From Aphidius gifuensis (taxonomy: Eukaryota > Arthropoda > Insecta > Hymenoptera > Braconidae), in contig NC_057790.1 of the NCBI RefSeq assembly GCF_014905175.1, positions 496,001 to 560,000 on the forward strand: a stretch of 64,000 bases of DNA. The letters are read 5' to 3'. Under the pieces are notes generated by a model. The model saw nothing but the letters and a program-made list of their open reading frames with translations, had not been told where the DNA came from and made no database searches. The stretch's first letter is position 1; each line of letters starts with the position of its first letter. Shown piece after piece: positions 11,497 to 24,000 of this stretch. A program made the translations under genes and the position numbers.

Positions 11497-13347
11497 ATGG
11501 CGCCGAGAAACATGGCTGCTCTTGATTGTAACCGTTATTTACTGAGGGCATGTAAACAACAATCAACAAATGGAAAAATAGATGCTTCAAATATAACAAC
11601 TAAAATTGAATTTCTACGTTTTCTTGGATTAACAACAAGTGAAAATATAAACTCAAATTGTGAAATTTGTCGTAATAATATTTGTAAGTGCAGTGATAGT
11701 GTTACATCCGATATCGAAATGGCAAATGAATATAATAATTTTACATTTAAAGAGTGTTGGGTTGTTGTGGCAAGTGAAAAATGTACAATTTGTAGAAAAA
11801 TATTTAAATGCCAATCTGATCTAGACAATCATACTCGTAAAAAACATAAAAAAATATCAAAAAAAAGAACACGTATTGTTCTAAAAATTGGCCATGAAGT
11901 TGTTACTGAAAATTATGTTAAAAAAAGATATTTACCATTGTCAAATAATGATTCAAAAATTATTTCAAGTGAAGATAAAAATATATCAAATAATTTTGAT
12001 AATATTTCATGTGAAAATTCATTGTCAGAAATCATTGACACACCTACATTAGAAGCCCCGTTAAATTCTGACGAGTCAAGTGAAGACAAAAGATGTGCTT
12101 CAGTTATAATTAAACCTACTGAATTTAATTACCATAGAAATTGTTCAGCATCATCTTCAGATACTCGTGTGGAATTATTCAATTGTCCGGATTCATGTTG
12201 TAGGGAAGATGAAACTTCACAAAAACACAAAGACAATATAAATTCTGAAGATCAAAATAATAATAACGATAGCTGTTGTAATAATAATAATTATTTATCA
12301 GAAGTTGATAATGATTTATCAATGAATGATGATAATTTTACAAATAGTAATTCTAGTTTTACAAATAACAATACTTTATCGATTGATAATAATAATACTT
12401 TATCAAGCAATAATAACAATTCAATAAATGACAATTGCAGTTCAGAAACTGAAGATATCGAGTGTTGTTCAAGATCAGTTTCTGTTCAGACACCAAGTTA
12501 CTGGGATTATCAAACTTTTACACTTCTAGAATACAGTAGAACTCTTGAAGCCAATCGAATGAAAGATAAATCGATAATCCCAGCAGAAATAAATCAAGAG
12601 GAAAATATTATAACAATTGATGATGATATTGAAGTATCAATACTTGAAGATAAATTTAAAAAAATCAATGATCAATCTGTAAATAATTTGACGAAAGAAA
12701 GAGATGATTTCTGTTCGAAAGAAAATAATGATTTTTCGATGGAAGATAATGATCATTACCAAACGAAAGACAGTGATAATTTCTCAATGGATGAAAGTGA
12801 TGATGATTCAGAAATTCAAGAAATTTCACCAACAACACAACCATTGAAACAGTCACTTCGTATAACTGATGCAATAAAATCATTGATTGATACTGAAAAT
12901 AGTATGCAAGATTATGAAAAATTAAATAATAAAAAAAAATATGATGACATTGATATTGATGATGATATATCATATGTAAGAATGCAAATGCAAAAAGAAG
13001 AAATTGATTGTGAATATGATTCATTTGATGTATCAAAACTTGATCAACAAATTGATGATGATGATGTGTCAATTGTTCCTCTGTTAGATTGTGAAGAAAA
13101 AAATTATAATATTTGTGTTAATGGTGATTATGATTATGTGGATTATGAGCTGGCATCATTGAAACAACTTGCAAAGACAAAATCAATTAATGATGAGTTT
13201 GATAATGAATCACGATCATGGGAAAAACCAAATAGAAATAGATTGTCGATTCAAACAAGACCCATACAATTTTTTAATCATAATAATTCTTCGATACTCA
13301 TCAAGGAAGAAGTTAGTATTGATCATTTTACATTTGATCGTGAATAA
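11497..13347 (+). CDS. acidic Asn-rich single C2H2 zinc-finger protein
   Basis: An intronless frame of 616 residues. The start (AAAATGGCGCCG) has a good context and a CG-containing first segment. An N-terminal domain has a CEICRNNICKC cysteine cluster (about residues 55-65) and one classical C2H2 finger, CTICRKIF...DNHTRKKH (about 95-117), followed by a basic patch (KKISKKRTR) suited to nuclear import or DNA contact. The remaining 480 residues are low-complexity: Asn/Ser/Asp runs, many acidic clusters and no further domain, typical of disordered transcription-regulator tails. With one finger it may act with a partner or bind protein rather than DNA. I do not recognise the orthologue. An acceptor-like CAG at 11476 suggests a spliced 5' leader. 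3' UTR signals follow within 150 bp. Confidence 0.8.
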   Translation: MAPRNMAALDCNRYLLRACKQQSTNGKIDASNITTKIEFLRFLGLTTSENINSNCEICRNNICKCSDSVTSDIEMANEYNNFTFKECWVVVASEKCTICRKIFKCQSDLDNHTRKKHKKISKKRTRIVLKIGHEVVTENYVKKRYLPLSNNDSKIISSEDKNISNNFDNISCENSLSEIIDTPTLEAPLNSDESSEDKRCASVIIKPTEFNYHRNCSASSSDTRVELFNCPDSCCREDETSQKHKDNINSEDQNNNNDSCCNNNNYLSEVDNDLSMNDDNFTNSNSSFTNNNTLSIDNNNTLSSNNNNSINDNCSSETEDIECCSRSVSVQTPSYWDYQTFTLLEYSRTLEANRMKDKSIIPAEINQEENIITIDDDIEVSILEDKFKKINDQSVNNLTKERDDFCSKENNDFSMEDNDHYQTKDSDNFSMDESDDDSEIQEISPTTQPLKQSLRITDAIKSLIDTENSMQDYEKLNNKKKYDDIDIDDDISYVRMQMQKEEIDCEYDSFDVSKLDQQIDDDDVSIVPLLDCEEKNYNICVNGDYDYVDYELASLKQLAKTKSINDEFDNESRSWEKPNRNRLSIQTRPIQFFNHNNSSILIKEEVSIDHFTFDRE

Positions 13348-15626
13348 GACTCATTGGCTATTTTTTTTCTTATACCAAAAATACTTTGTGATATATATTT
13401 GGTAAAAAAAAAGATAAATGTATAGACAGATTGTTTTTTTTTTTTTTTTTTTTATTATTATTAACATATCTATTTAGATTTTAGATGTATAGCGAAATAA
13501 TAACTAAATGTTTGACGTTATTATTATAATAGTTAAGGTAGTTTTACTGTAAATATTATTGCATTTATTATTTAAGAAAAAAAAAGATGTGAAAACGGTG
13601 GTCCAAGTGAAGATTTATGGATTTTATCATATCATAACTGAAAAAAAAGACAAGAAATATATTATTTAAGGTAAATTAGATGTTTTTTATAAAGAAAAAA
13701 AAATGTATTTCACTATTTTAGTGATATTAAGATGTCAGAATGTTTATATAAAATATTTTACAAATTTTTTATTGATTATTTATTGATATTTTATCATTGT
13801 TTATTATTTATTTCCTTGAAAAAAATTCCTTATTGTTTTTTCTTTTTCAAAATGCCATGGATTATTCAAAAATTGATGAATTTTGAAGTTTTTTATTTTT
13901 TTACTATCAAAAAAGGCAAGTATTATTGAATTTTAATTATAAAAAAGCCATTTAAATAAAATATAACATTTTAAAAATACATTAACTTTTTTATTTTTTA
14001 AAAATAAAATTACATTTTATTTTCAATTATTGTCAATTTTTTATCATAAAAAACCATTCAAATTAAATATTTAAATTATTAAATTAAATGTAGAACGAAA
14101 ATTTTAAAAATACTTCAACTTTTTTACTTTTTAAAAATAAAAATTACATTTTTATTTGACTAAAATGTATAATCCCTAAATGAATTTCTAAGTGCTTGAC
14201 TGTCTGGACTGATAATAATCTGGCTTTCGAGGGGCTGAGTGCATTGTCGATCTGCATACTCTACAATAAGAGGCGATGGAATCTAGACTAAAAAAGGGGT
14301 ATACAAAAAAGTTCCATACAAAAAAGGCAAATATTTAATTCAATACAACGATTCACAATATATTTCATACGCTTTTTTCAAAAATTATTATTTATTTATT
14401 TATTTAAAATCATTATTACGTATTCATATTTATTTTGTTGATTTTTCTGGATTTTTTTATATCACCATTTTTCAAATTTTATTGGTGCAATTATTATTTA
14501 AAACATTTACATATACAATAGCCGAATCATCAGTTTGGCTGTATTGATTTTCCATTCTGAATAATATCATCATTCCCCTTTGTATGTACAATGACCAGGA
14601 ATCATTGGAAATACCAGCAGACGAGTATATTGATTAACTTTCAAAAACACAAAAATTCTTTTTATAAATTTAATTAAAAAAAAAAAAAACGTTTTATTTC
14701 ATTTAAATTGAATTAAAGCACCAGCATGTTTATTAAATTCCACTGAAATTTCAACAAATTTATTATTTTTTTAATTATAAAAGTATAAAGTTTTAAATAT
14801 TTTTATTATTTTCGACTGAGATGAAAAATAACTTGCCAATTAAAATTTAGTTTAGACATAGAATAGGGAAAAAATATATAAAGTTTATGTATCTGGTAAT
14901 GTCAGGTTGATGTGATATATTTTGCCTCAGGTTTAGTTTCATATTTTAGATAACTCCCTTATATGTTTATATACGAAACATTTTGATCCCTCAATTCCCT
15001 TCATTTGCAGGGTCACGTCTCTCCTGGATTACCCTTAGTTTTTGATCCATTTATTTTTTAATTTTTTATTGTTGATAAAAAATTTATAAATATATTTAAA
15101 TATTATTCTCTTTGTTGACAAAGAGATTAATAATTTTTAAATAAATTAATGAAATTATTTTCAAATCGAAATTTTAAATTTTTCGAAATCGAAATTTTTC
15201 ATTTTTCGAAATCGAAATTTTACATTTTTCGAAATTGAAAATAAACTTTTATTATTAATTATATTTAAAAAATTTTAATTATGTATTTAAAAAATGTAAA
15301 AAACACTGATTTACATTTAAAAAAAAATATTAATTTAATATTTAAATAAACATTTCTAATATGTATTTGAAAAAAAAAAAATTATTTTTTCATTTTCTGG
15401 TAATTTTTAAGTTAAAAATAAAAAATATATTTTCTAATTTTTATTATTATTTATTTAAAGAAAATAAAAACAAATAATTAAAATTTTCATTTATTTATTT
15501 TCAATATAAATTCCTAACTTTTTTTTTTTTTTTTTTATTGACCCATTTGAGTTTATTAAATTTTTATTTTTCCTTCGAAAAAAAAAGCTTAATAAATTGA
15601 TTGAAAATGTTGACACAATATAAAAA
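13348..15626. other. 3' flank of zinc-finger gene and AT-rich spacer
   Basis: Just after the stop come poly-T tracts and AATAAA-like signals consistent with the 3' UTR of the zinc-finger gene. The rest is A/T-rich. A less AT-rich patch at about 14185-14290 shows no sustained frame. The 23-bp tandem repeat at 15163 is listed separately. No gene seen. Confidence 0.5.
15163..15240. repeat. 23-bp tandem repeat containing TCGAAATCGAAA
   Basis: Unit starts at 15163, 15186, 15209 and 15232 are spaced exactly 23 bp (core AAATCGAAATTTT...TTTTTCG). The same core, TCGAAATCGAAAAATT, recurs in an intron of the protease gene at 53.2-54.6 kb (54118 and 54301), and a related CGAAATTTTC form occurs near 51700. 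It is therefore a dispersed as well as a tandem motif. Confidence 0.85.
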
Positions 15627-18600
15627 CTATTCATTATTATTTTTAAATACTGAATTATCATGTAAATCTTTATATTTATGAAAATTTTCAATGCAATCAA
15701 TAATTGATGTAAATTTATCATCATATTTTTTTTCAATTGTTAATTCAAGACTAGCATATAGTGCTTCTAATTGTTGACTTGGCCAATCTTCAGTATAATT
15801 AACAACTCTATCAAGTATATTTTGTATTTGTGATTCATTTATATTTTCCAATGAATTTAAATTACCACTAAAATTGCCAGTGACACGTTGTCTCTTTGAT
15901 GTCACACCCTCACCTGATTCACTGTGTTCGCGTTTTCCATTAATTCCTACAATTCATTATAATTTTATCATCGAAAAAATTATTTTCAAAAGCACAAACA
16001 ACAATTCTCTTTTATCTATACACAAAAATATAATATTTACTTGTATCAGTCGTTGACACTGATGAATTAACAACACTCAATTTTGTTCTCAGCCTTGTTC
16101 TTCTTGTAACTGGTGCATCAACTTTTTCAACTTCTTTATGCTGTTTTTGTTGTTCATTTTTATTTTTTCTCGGTGCCATTACTTGAATAAAATCAACTGA
16201 ATAAACAAATAATAAATTAGTTAAAATAAAAAACAATAAATTAATTTTAAATTCAAAGCAAAATATTAAACCATAAGATGATCTGTTTGATATATTATCT
16301 GGTTTATTATTCAAATGGCTATTTTTACAAAATAGCTGTTGAAAATATGACAATCTTTCAGTTGCATTTGGTGATGATACTTCATAAATTTCACCCTGAT
16401 GTTCATCAAACAATTCAATGAGCTAAAAAATAAATAAAAATCAGCATATAATTTTTTTTTTAAAGAAATAAAATATAAATTTAGTTGACAAACTTCTTGA
16501 GGTATATTATCAATGTCGCATTTGATTGTGGTCAAAAGAAGCATATGAACAGATCGATCAAGACCCTTCATGAGTGATGTAAATACAGCACGTGCTGCAA
16601 CCCCAACTAAATCCCACCATGCAAGTATATCAGGTACGTAAAGTAACGATGGTAATGTATGTCTCGCCGTTTTAACTTTCTAAAAAAAAAAATGATAAAT
16701 AAATTATTACAATGATAATAATAATAAATAAAAAAGAAAAACGAACAAAGGAAAATATAAAAAAGAAATAGAATATAAAATAGGGGAAAAGTAATAATAA
16801 TAATAATAAAATTGAATTTAAAAAAAGAAAGAAATATCTGCAATTGACATGCCTGGATAATTGTTTCCTCTGCAGCCCTTCCTGTCTCTTCAAAAAGAGT
16901 CGTCACGTCCAACACATGACAAGGAAGATGTTCCAAATTGTGAAGTAATGCTGGAGCTAAATGACGGGTATGACAATCATCATCACCGTACAATAAAATA
17001 CGAGGACAGTTTGACGATCTTGATGACAATTCATTGATCCTTTTGAATAAAAAGACAATTCATTTTTGCGGTCAATTAAATCATTTATATAATAGCACTT
17101 TTTGTTATTTAAAAATTCATTGTTAATGAATTATTGAATAACAATATTGAATTTAAAAATGTATATATATTTTTTTTATACAAGATAAAGATTTTATTTG
17201 AATTGAGCTTTTTGAATTTTTTTTTTTTTTGTATTATTTGAGTTTGTTTGTGTGGGGAATAACAAGTAGCCATTGAAATTATTTATATATTCAAAATTAA
17301 TTAGATGCAGGTAAAAGCTACGTGACTTTGCTTAGATTATTTTTTTATTTTTAAGTTTGATAGTTGGTGTGGTAACTGGTCAGCATGTGTCACCTTTTAA
17401 ATACAAAGTTTGGGAACTGAGGATGTGAAAAAAAAAAAATTGAGGATGTAGCTGAGAAAAAGAATTTTAAATTGAATTTTTTTTCTGATGGGCCTGAATT
17501 CAGACTCTATTTTTTCTTGGCTAAATCTACTCTGATGTCAAGGGTACATGGAATTGGCGGAATAGAAAAATCCGCGGAAAACCGCGAGCTTAAATTTGCA
17601 TATTGCCTTTTTGTTTTTTAATTTGTAAAAGATAAATATTTTGCTATTGATAAATTAAATAATAATAATTATGGTAGATTTTAAGTATAAATATTTACGA
17701 GTTTTCAGTATTGAGCATTCCTTCTGGACAAATACCCTGTAATCTCGTCAAAATTGAGAACAAACGATCTTGTAATAATGGATAAACTTTTGTTGATAAA
17801 CTTTTGACTGGAATGATTGTTACTCTGTGAGATGCTGGAACAATATTTTCTTGTGCTTTTATAAAATCTTGTTTTTCAATCTGTAATAAATTTAAATTTT
17901 TATTTAAATTAAATAAATTTAAATGAAAATTAATTTTGTTATTAAAATAATTATCTTTTCAATTTAAATTAATTGAATTATAACATAATTTTATTTTTTG
18001 AATTAAAAGCTATACCTTTAATGCTCTTTCATTGATATGATATTTATTTTTCGACGTATATATTTGAGGATAATGTCTTCTAACACAACACATTACAGAT
18101 TCAGCACAAAGTGCTTGCAAATCACTACCACCATATCCAACTGTTTTTGCTGCTAAATATGCTAAAAATTTTTGAGGTGGTTTTTGTTTCCAACTTCTCA
18201 CATGAACCTGTACAATTAAAAATCAGTAAAAAATATAATAATAAAATTAATTTAAAAATATATCGAAAAATAAAATTATTTTTATCTAAAAAAAAATATA
18301 TACGTCAATTATTTTTTTCCACGAAACTGAAGTACATTTACATAACTTTTTTTATAAAAAGACCAAAGTAAAATACTATTGAGTCTTCGTAAAAGCTCAA
18401 CAAGACGTAATATCACAAGAGCCACTCAAAGAAAATCTTAAAAAGTCAAATTTCCTTGAAATGTCTTGAAAATAAGTATCAAAAATAAATACTTTTGTCT
18501 CAATTGCTACTCAAGAAATAAGTGAAATTTGCAAAAGAAAAATAAAAAATAATTATCCCATAAGAAAACATGAATAAATACACATTCAAGTGTTTGAAAA

Positions 18601-19536
18601 AATAAATTATAGTATTCTCCAATTATAACGAGGATGATGATTCAATTTAAATCATTTATATATATTTTTTTTTTTTTGAAAAAGTATATAAACTCAATGA
18701 TAATAATTATGTAAAAAGAAAATGAAAAAAAATATATAATGATGACAATTCTTCAAGATGATGAAAAGAATTTTAATTGAAATTCATGTCTTTGAAATAG
18801 GATTAAATATTTTATCACGACGACATAAAAATATCCCATCCAATTATTCATCAATAATATTATCAAGAAGATAAAAAATAAAAATAATAATGAAAAAACT
18901 TACAGAAAGAATATCTTTTCTAGCAGCATAACAAGGCAGTGGAAAATAAAGTTCACGATCAAAACGACCTGGTCTACGTAGAGCTGGATCAATAGCATCA
19001 AGTCTATTTGTCGCACCAATGACAATAATTTCTGAATTATTATCAAGACCATCCATCAGTGCAAGTAATGTTGATACAATACTAGCATGAACAAAATCTT
19101 GACGACTTGTACGTACTGGTGCTAATCCATCAACTTCATCAAAAAATATTATACAAGGTTTTGTTTGTTGTGCTGTTTGAAATATTCTTTGTAATTTTTT
19201 TTCACTTTCACCAACGTATTTACTCAAACAATCTGATCCTTTTCTTGATATAAATGATACTTTTCTTTCTGAATTACTGCATTCAACAGCAAGTGCACTT
19301 GCAACGAGAGTTTTTCCAGTTCCTAAATTATCATTCAAATATAAATTAATTGTAGATTTTTTTTAAATTTAATGTACTTTACCAGGTGGACCGTAAAATA
19401 AAAGTCCTCTAGGTGGTCGCAAATTAAATTTCGCATAAACTTCACCATACATTAATGGAAAAAGCACCATTTCTTTGACAATTTTAATATGATTTTCCAA
19501 TCCCCCAATACAAGAAAAATCCTTTAAACCCGACAT
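15627..19536 (-). CDS. ATAD2-like AAA+ ATPase paralogue without bromodomain
   Basis: Nine exons (minus): 19536-19383, 19322-18904, 18207-18016, 17880-17699, 17039-16853, 16679-16494, 16422-16272, 16196-16041 and 15946-15627. All phases agree, giving about 648 residues. The first AAA module has Walker A GPPGTGKT (split by intron 1), Walker B IIFFDEVDGLAP, the sensor region IVIGATNR and the arginine-finger segment ALRRPGRFDRE. The second, degenerate AAA module follows (ILLYGDDDCHTRHLAPALL; LPSLLYVPDILAWWDLV), then a short basic linker and the ATAD2-type C-terminal helix (WPSQQLEALYASLELTIEKK). Compared with its neighbour it lacks the long acidic N-terminus and the whole bromodomain. The start is the first Met before the AAA domain; an unseen upstream exon is possible. 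The exon 5 donor appears to be GC (CAG|GCATGT). Likely nuclear, possibly a partner or competitor of ATAD2 hexamers. Confidence 0.8.
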
Positions 19537-21070
19537 AATAATCTACTAGTTTTTTTATTTATTTAAACTAATATTTTATATAAAAAAAAAAAAAAATTAA
19601 CTCGAAATTTTTTAAAGCCAAATTTATATAATAAATAAAAAAATAAATATGGTGATTATTTTTACTAATGAAATTTCATGTTTCGTTTTAAAAAAAAAAA
19701 TATAAAACAATTGATTAAAAAAAAATAATTGATAAATAATTTAAAACTATATTCAAGGAATTGATGAAAAATTTTAATTCATTTATTTTCAGCAAGTGTG
19801 TTTTAATATTTAAAATAAATAAGGCAGTGGTATAAATTTAATGGTAAATTATATTGTAAAATGTTCAATGTCATTATTATCATCCAGGCTTGATTAAAAA
19901 AAATTAAATTGTTTAACAATAATAATAAACAAGCACTGAATATTAAAATTAAATTAATCTATAAAAAAAAAAAAGCTATATTGGCTTAAAATAGATCATT
20001 CAAATTACAAATTTCGAATTGAATCATGACAGTGGTTGTGTTATCCCTGGAAGCCCATTAACTGGCTTTTACAATTATTCATTAAAAACATATTAATAAT
20101 TCTAATTAATAAATAAATTCACAAGTCTTTTTTATTATTTTTTTAATTAATTTATCTAAACTTCATCTGGTTTTTTTGTCAATGGTTTTTATCAACCAGA
20201 GATTTAGCTTCCATTGTCCCATTTTTTTTTGTCTAAATTGTTTAGTGGAATGTCGCTTTGAGCGATTGCCATTAGTTAAATAATATAATTATAAATAAAA
20301 TACGTAAATATAATTAAAGGCAGTGAGTTTAATATTTATTATTTGAAATAATAAATCAATCACCAACAAATTGTTAGATTATACTCTTATTTGACAATTA
20401 TTAATATTCATTTAAGCAGCTTTTAATATCCTCCATTTTTTTTAATGTAAAAAACATATATTTTGTTTCATTTGCATTATTTTTTTCATCAAGATTTAAT
20501 ATATACTTTCAATTGATATTTATTAATTAATTGTTGGCTTAAATAATTCTATGAATCTTAGGCAATATTTCGTATATTATGGGACTTTGGTCAGCAAAAA
20601 AAAATCATATTTTTTTAACTAATTAATTACATGTAAATTATTTTATTTTAAACACAAGTTTATTTTAATTTATTTATCTAAAAATTGTTTTTTTTTTTTT
20701 TTTTTTTTTACTTTTAATAATTCTTTTTAGTAAACGAAAAAAACGACAAATTTATGTTTTTTTTTTATTTATGATTGAAATCGAATTAAGTACAACTTTA
20801 TTGATAAAAAAAAGTTTAAAATAATTATTTTTTAAACACACGGAATTGTAATTAAATTAAAACACAAATGGATTTGATACTATATACAACAGTTAAATGA
20901 AAAATGATCATTTATGGTAAATTAAATTATTGAGTTGTTAAAAAAATATACAAACTGATTAGCTGTGGCAGTTGTTTTTTTTTTTGTTGAGTTATTTAAA
21001 AAGAGAAATAAAAAAATTTAATTAAGGAAAAAAATTAAAAACTATTTAAAAGGTACATGTTACGTGTTTC
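19537..21070. other. spacer between the two ATAD2-type genes
   Basis: About 1.5 kb of A/T-rich DNA. No upstream exon of the short paralogue with the acidic/basic N-terminal sequence seen in its neighbour could be found. There is no obvious TATA box or GC-rich promoter. Transcription of the downstream copy may start here, or may depend on read-through from the upstream gene. Confidence 0.45.
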
Positions 21071-24000
21071 TTAGGCGACAGGAGATTGAATCTCTGATAG
21101 AATCGAAGTATCCTCTTCCTCGAATCTCTGTAGTTCTTTGAGCAAATCCTAGAAAAAAAAAAATAGAAATAAATTATTTATCAGTGCTAAAAAAATCTAC
21201 TTGATTTCCAGGTGAAAAAAAATATTTTTAATGTACAAAAAAATAGATGAAATCAATAAAAATAAATTAAAAAATATAAAATAATAATAATCTTTACCTT
21301 TGGCAGTGTTTTTCTGTCGAAAGTTTGTTCATATTTAGCAACACATCGGCTAAGCTGTACATAAATATCGCAGAGTACATCAACAGATGAATTCATAGTA
21401 ACATCAACAGCATGTTTCCATAAATTATCAAGTTCAACTTCATCAATAATAACAACATTATCATTTGATACAACATTACCATTTGATAATTTATTACTAC
21501 TAGTATCAACATCAACAGAAATCATTAATTCATCACAACTTTCACGTCTTGATGATGTATTTGAATTAACATTATCAATTTTTTTAATATTTATTTCAGA
21601 ATTTATTATTTTATCAACAGAATTACTACAATTCAATGGTTTATCAGTGCTATTATCAATTTTTGTATCAATAATAGTTGTATCAATATTTTCATTGATT
21701 GATTTATCATCATTAGCTACTTCAATTTTATCTACAATCATTTGATCATCTTTTATTGTACTCGTGTCATTTATTGTTTCATTATCTGATATTTCTGAAT
21801 GATCAATGATTGGTGTTGCATCACCATTTACAACATCACAGCTTGCATCAAATTCTTGACATTTATCAGAATCAATACGTCCACTATTGCTAGATGTCAA
21901 CGATTTTTCTGATAATGATTTTTCAACAATTTCATTGACATTATCATCGAATAATATTTTCTTTTTTTTAGTTATTTTTTTAACATAACCACGTGCCCAT
22001 GCTGGTATTTTTCTTTTACGTGAACTTGGTAATCTTTTACCATTCATGACAACAGAACCACTTGGTAATGGACTATCCTTTTTATTATTCATTGATTTAT
22101 CATCATCATTTTCAGCTTTCATTTTATCACCGGCGTCTTCATCATCGTTGTCATTGTTATTATTAACAACTACGTTACGATTTTTTGATATTTCACGACA
22201 TTTATCCTCAAAATCCGAGTCCAGCTCTGCTTTTATAAGGGCGTATGCATTATCACGAAGTGAACAAGCACGATGACGGATTAATTTATCTGCTGGATCT
22301 CTGTTAATTCAAAAAACAAACAAATATTTATCAAGCTAATTCAAACAAGTTTTATTTTAATTATTTACTTTTTATTTTTTTTTAATAATAATAACATGGA
22401 TAAGTAAACAAACTACATGATGGTCAACAATCGAGCTATTGAAAACCAGCGAAACTACTTTTTAAACAATAATAATATCAACAAATGGAATTAATTTTTA
22501 ACACATAATACGGTTAATTTGTATTTTTTTTTTTATTAAAAAAATTAAAAATAATAATAGCTAGGCTATTTATCCGTATGAAAAATTATTGTTAATTTTT
22601 GAAATTTATAAATGAAAATTTATTGTGAAACTCACTGATTTTTATGAATTATTTATGAGAAAAAAAAATTATTATTTATTGATTCATCTAGTATTTTATT
22701 GTCACGAAATATTTTCAATAATTTATTTTAAAAGGATTAGTAATCGCAATACATAGTTATGAATAATTCAAAAATTAAAAGCAAATTATCTTTTTTTTTT
22801 CAAATTGAAATTATGGATAATCCGTATTACGTGTAAATATTAATTCCGAATAATAAAATTGCAAATAAAATATAAAAATAAAAAATAAAAGGCATCGGAG
22901 TAACAGGAGAGACTACCTCTTCAATATTCCAAGGGAGGGCCTATCGCGCAAGCTGAAGTGAAAACACACAACGTAATTGTCAATAAAAAATTTTTAATTT
23001 ATTATTAAATTAATAATAAATAAATTTAAGAATAAAGATGAATAATTTATTAAAATATATTCTCATCACTTAAACTTTCGATTATAAAGGTTTTTTTGCT
23101 TTTTTTTTTCTTAATTTATTAGTTGTTTAACTGATTGACTTACCGATCAGGATTATATTCGAGGGCATTTCTACAAATGAGATCAATGTCATCAAGAAAA
23201 TCACGAGCACATAAATAACAATGCATGTCAATTTTAGTCATCATTGTTTCAAGATCCATTGGCTGTTTAATAATTGTATTATAATCTGGCACTTCTTCAG
23301 TATCAACTGGCTTTGTAAACATAAAAAATCTGTAAAATAAAAATTAACAAAATAATAATAAAACATGTTATTAAATGTAAATAAAAAAAATAAAAAAATA
23401 TCAAACTTACTGTCTATTTCTTGCTAATTTGGCACATATTTCTCTTAAAAATATTCTCAATTCTCTCAATGATATTTCTTCTTTGTCTCTTAATTTTTTA
23501 ACTTCTTCAACAGTTAATTTTTTAGGTGATGGATCAGGTGCAAGTGGTAGCTCTTCAAGTGGTTGTACTTTATCATCTTTAATAAGTGGTGAACTTAAAC
23601 TTTGTATCATAAATATTGGTTTAAAAAATTCTAATCTTTGTTGTATATTTGGATTTTTCATTGTATAAACTTCACCACGTAATTCATTAAATAAATTTTT
23701 AACTTTTGGTGCAAGTTCATTGTATGCAACATCACTTGTTGCAAGTACAAGTATTGGTAAGCATGGATCAAGTGCTGCAATTCTACACATAAATACAGCT
23801 TTAACTGTTTCAGGAACAAGTGGCCACCATTGATCAATTGAACGTATGTAAATTATTGATGGTACATTTCTTGATGCTTCATTAAATACTTGAACACAAG
23901 TTTCTTCTGGTGATCTAGCACTTTCAGCAAATAATGTACTAACATCAAGTGTTTGTACTGGTACATGTTCCATTTTATATAATAATGCTTGTGCAAGTCT

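Noticed and set aside
12665..13072. Minus-strand His-rich frame opposite the zinc-finger protein
   Set aside because: Mirror of GAT/AAT-rich codons in the acidic tail of the plus-strand gene.
16672..17029. Phe/Ile-rich read-through frames in the short ATAD2 paralogue
   Set aside because: They result from reading past the GC donor at 16853 into the intron.
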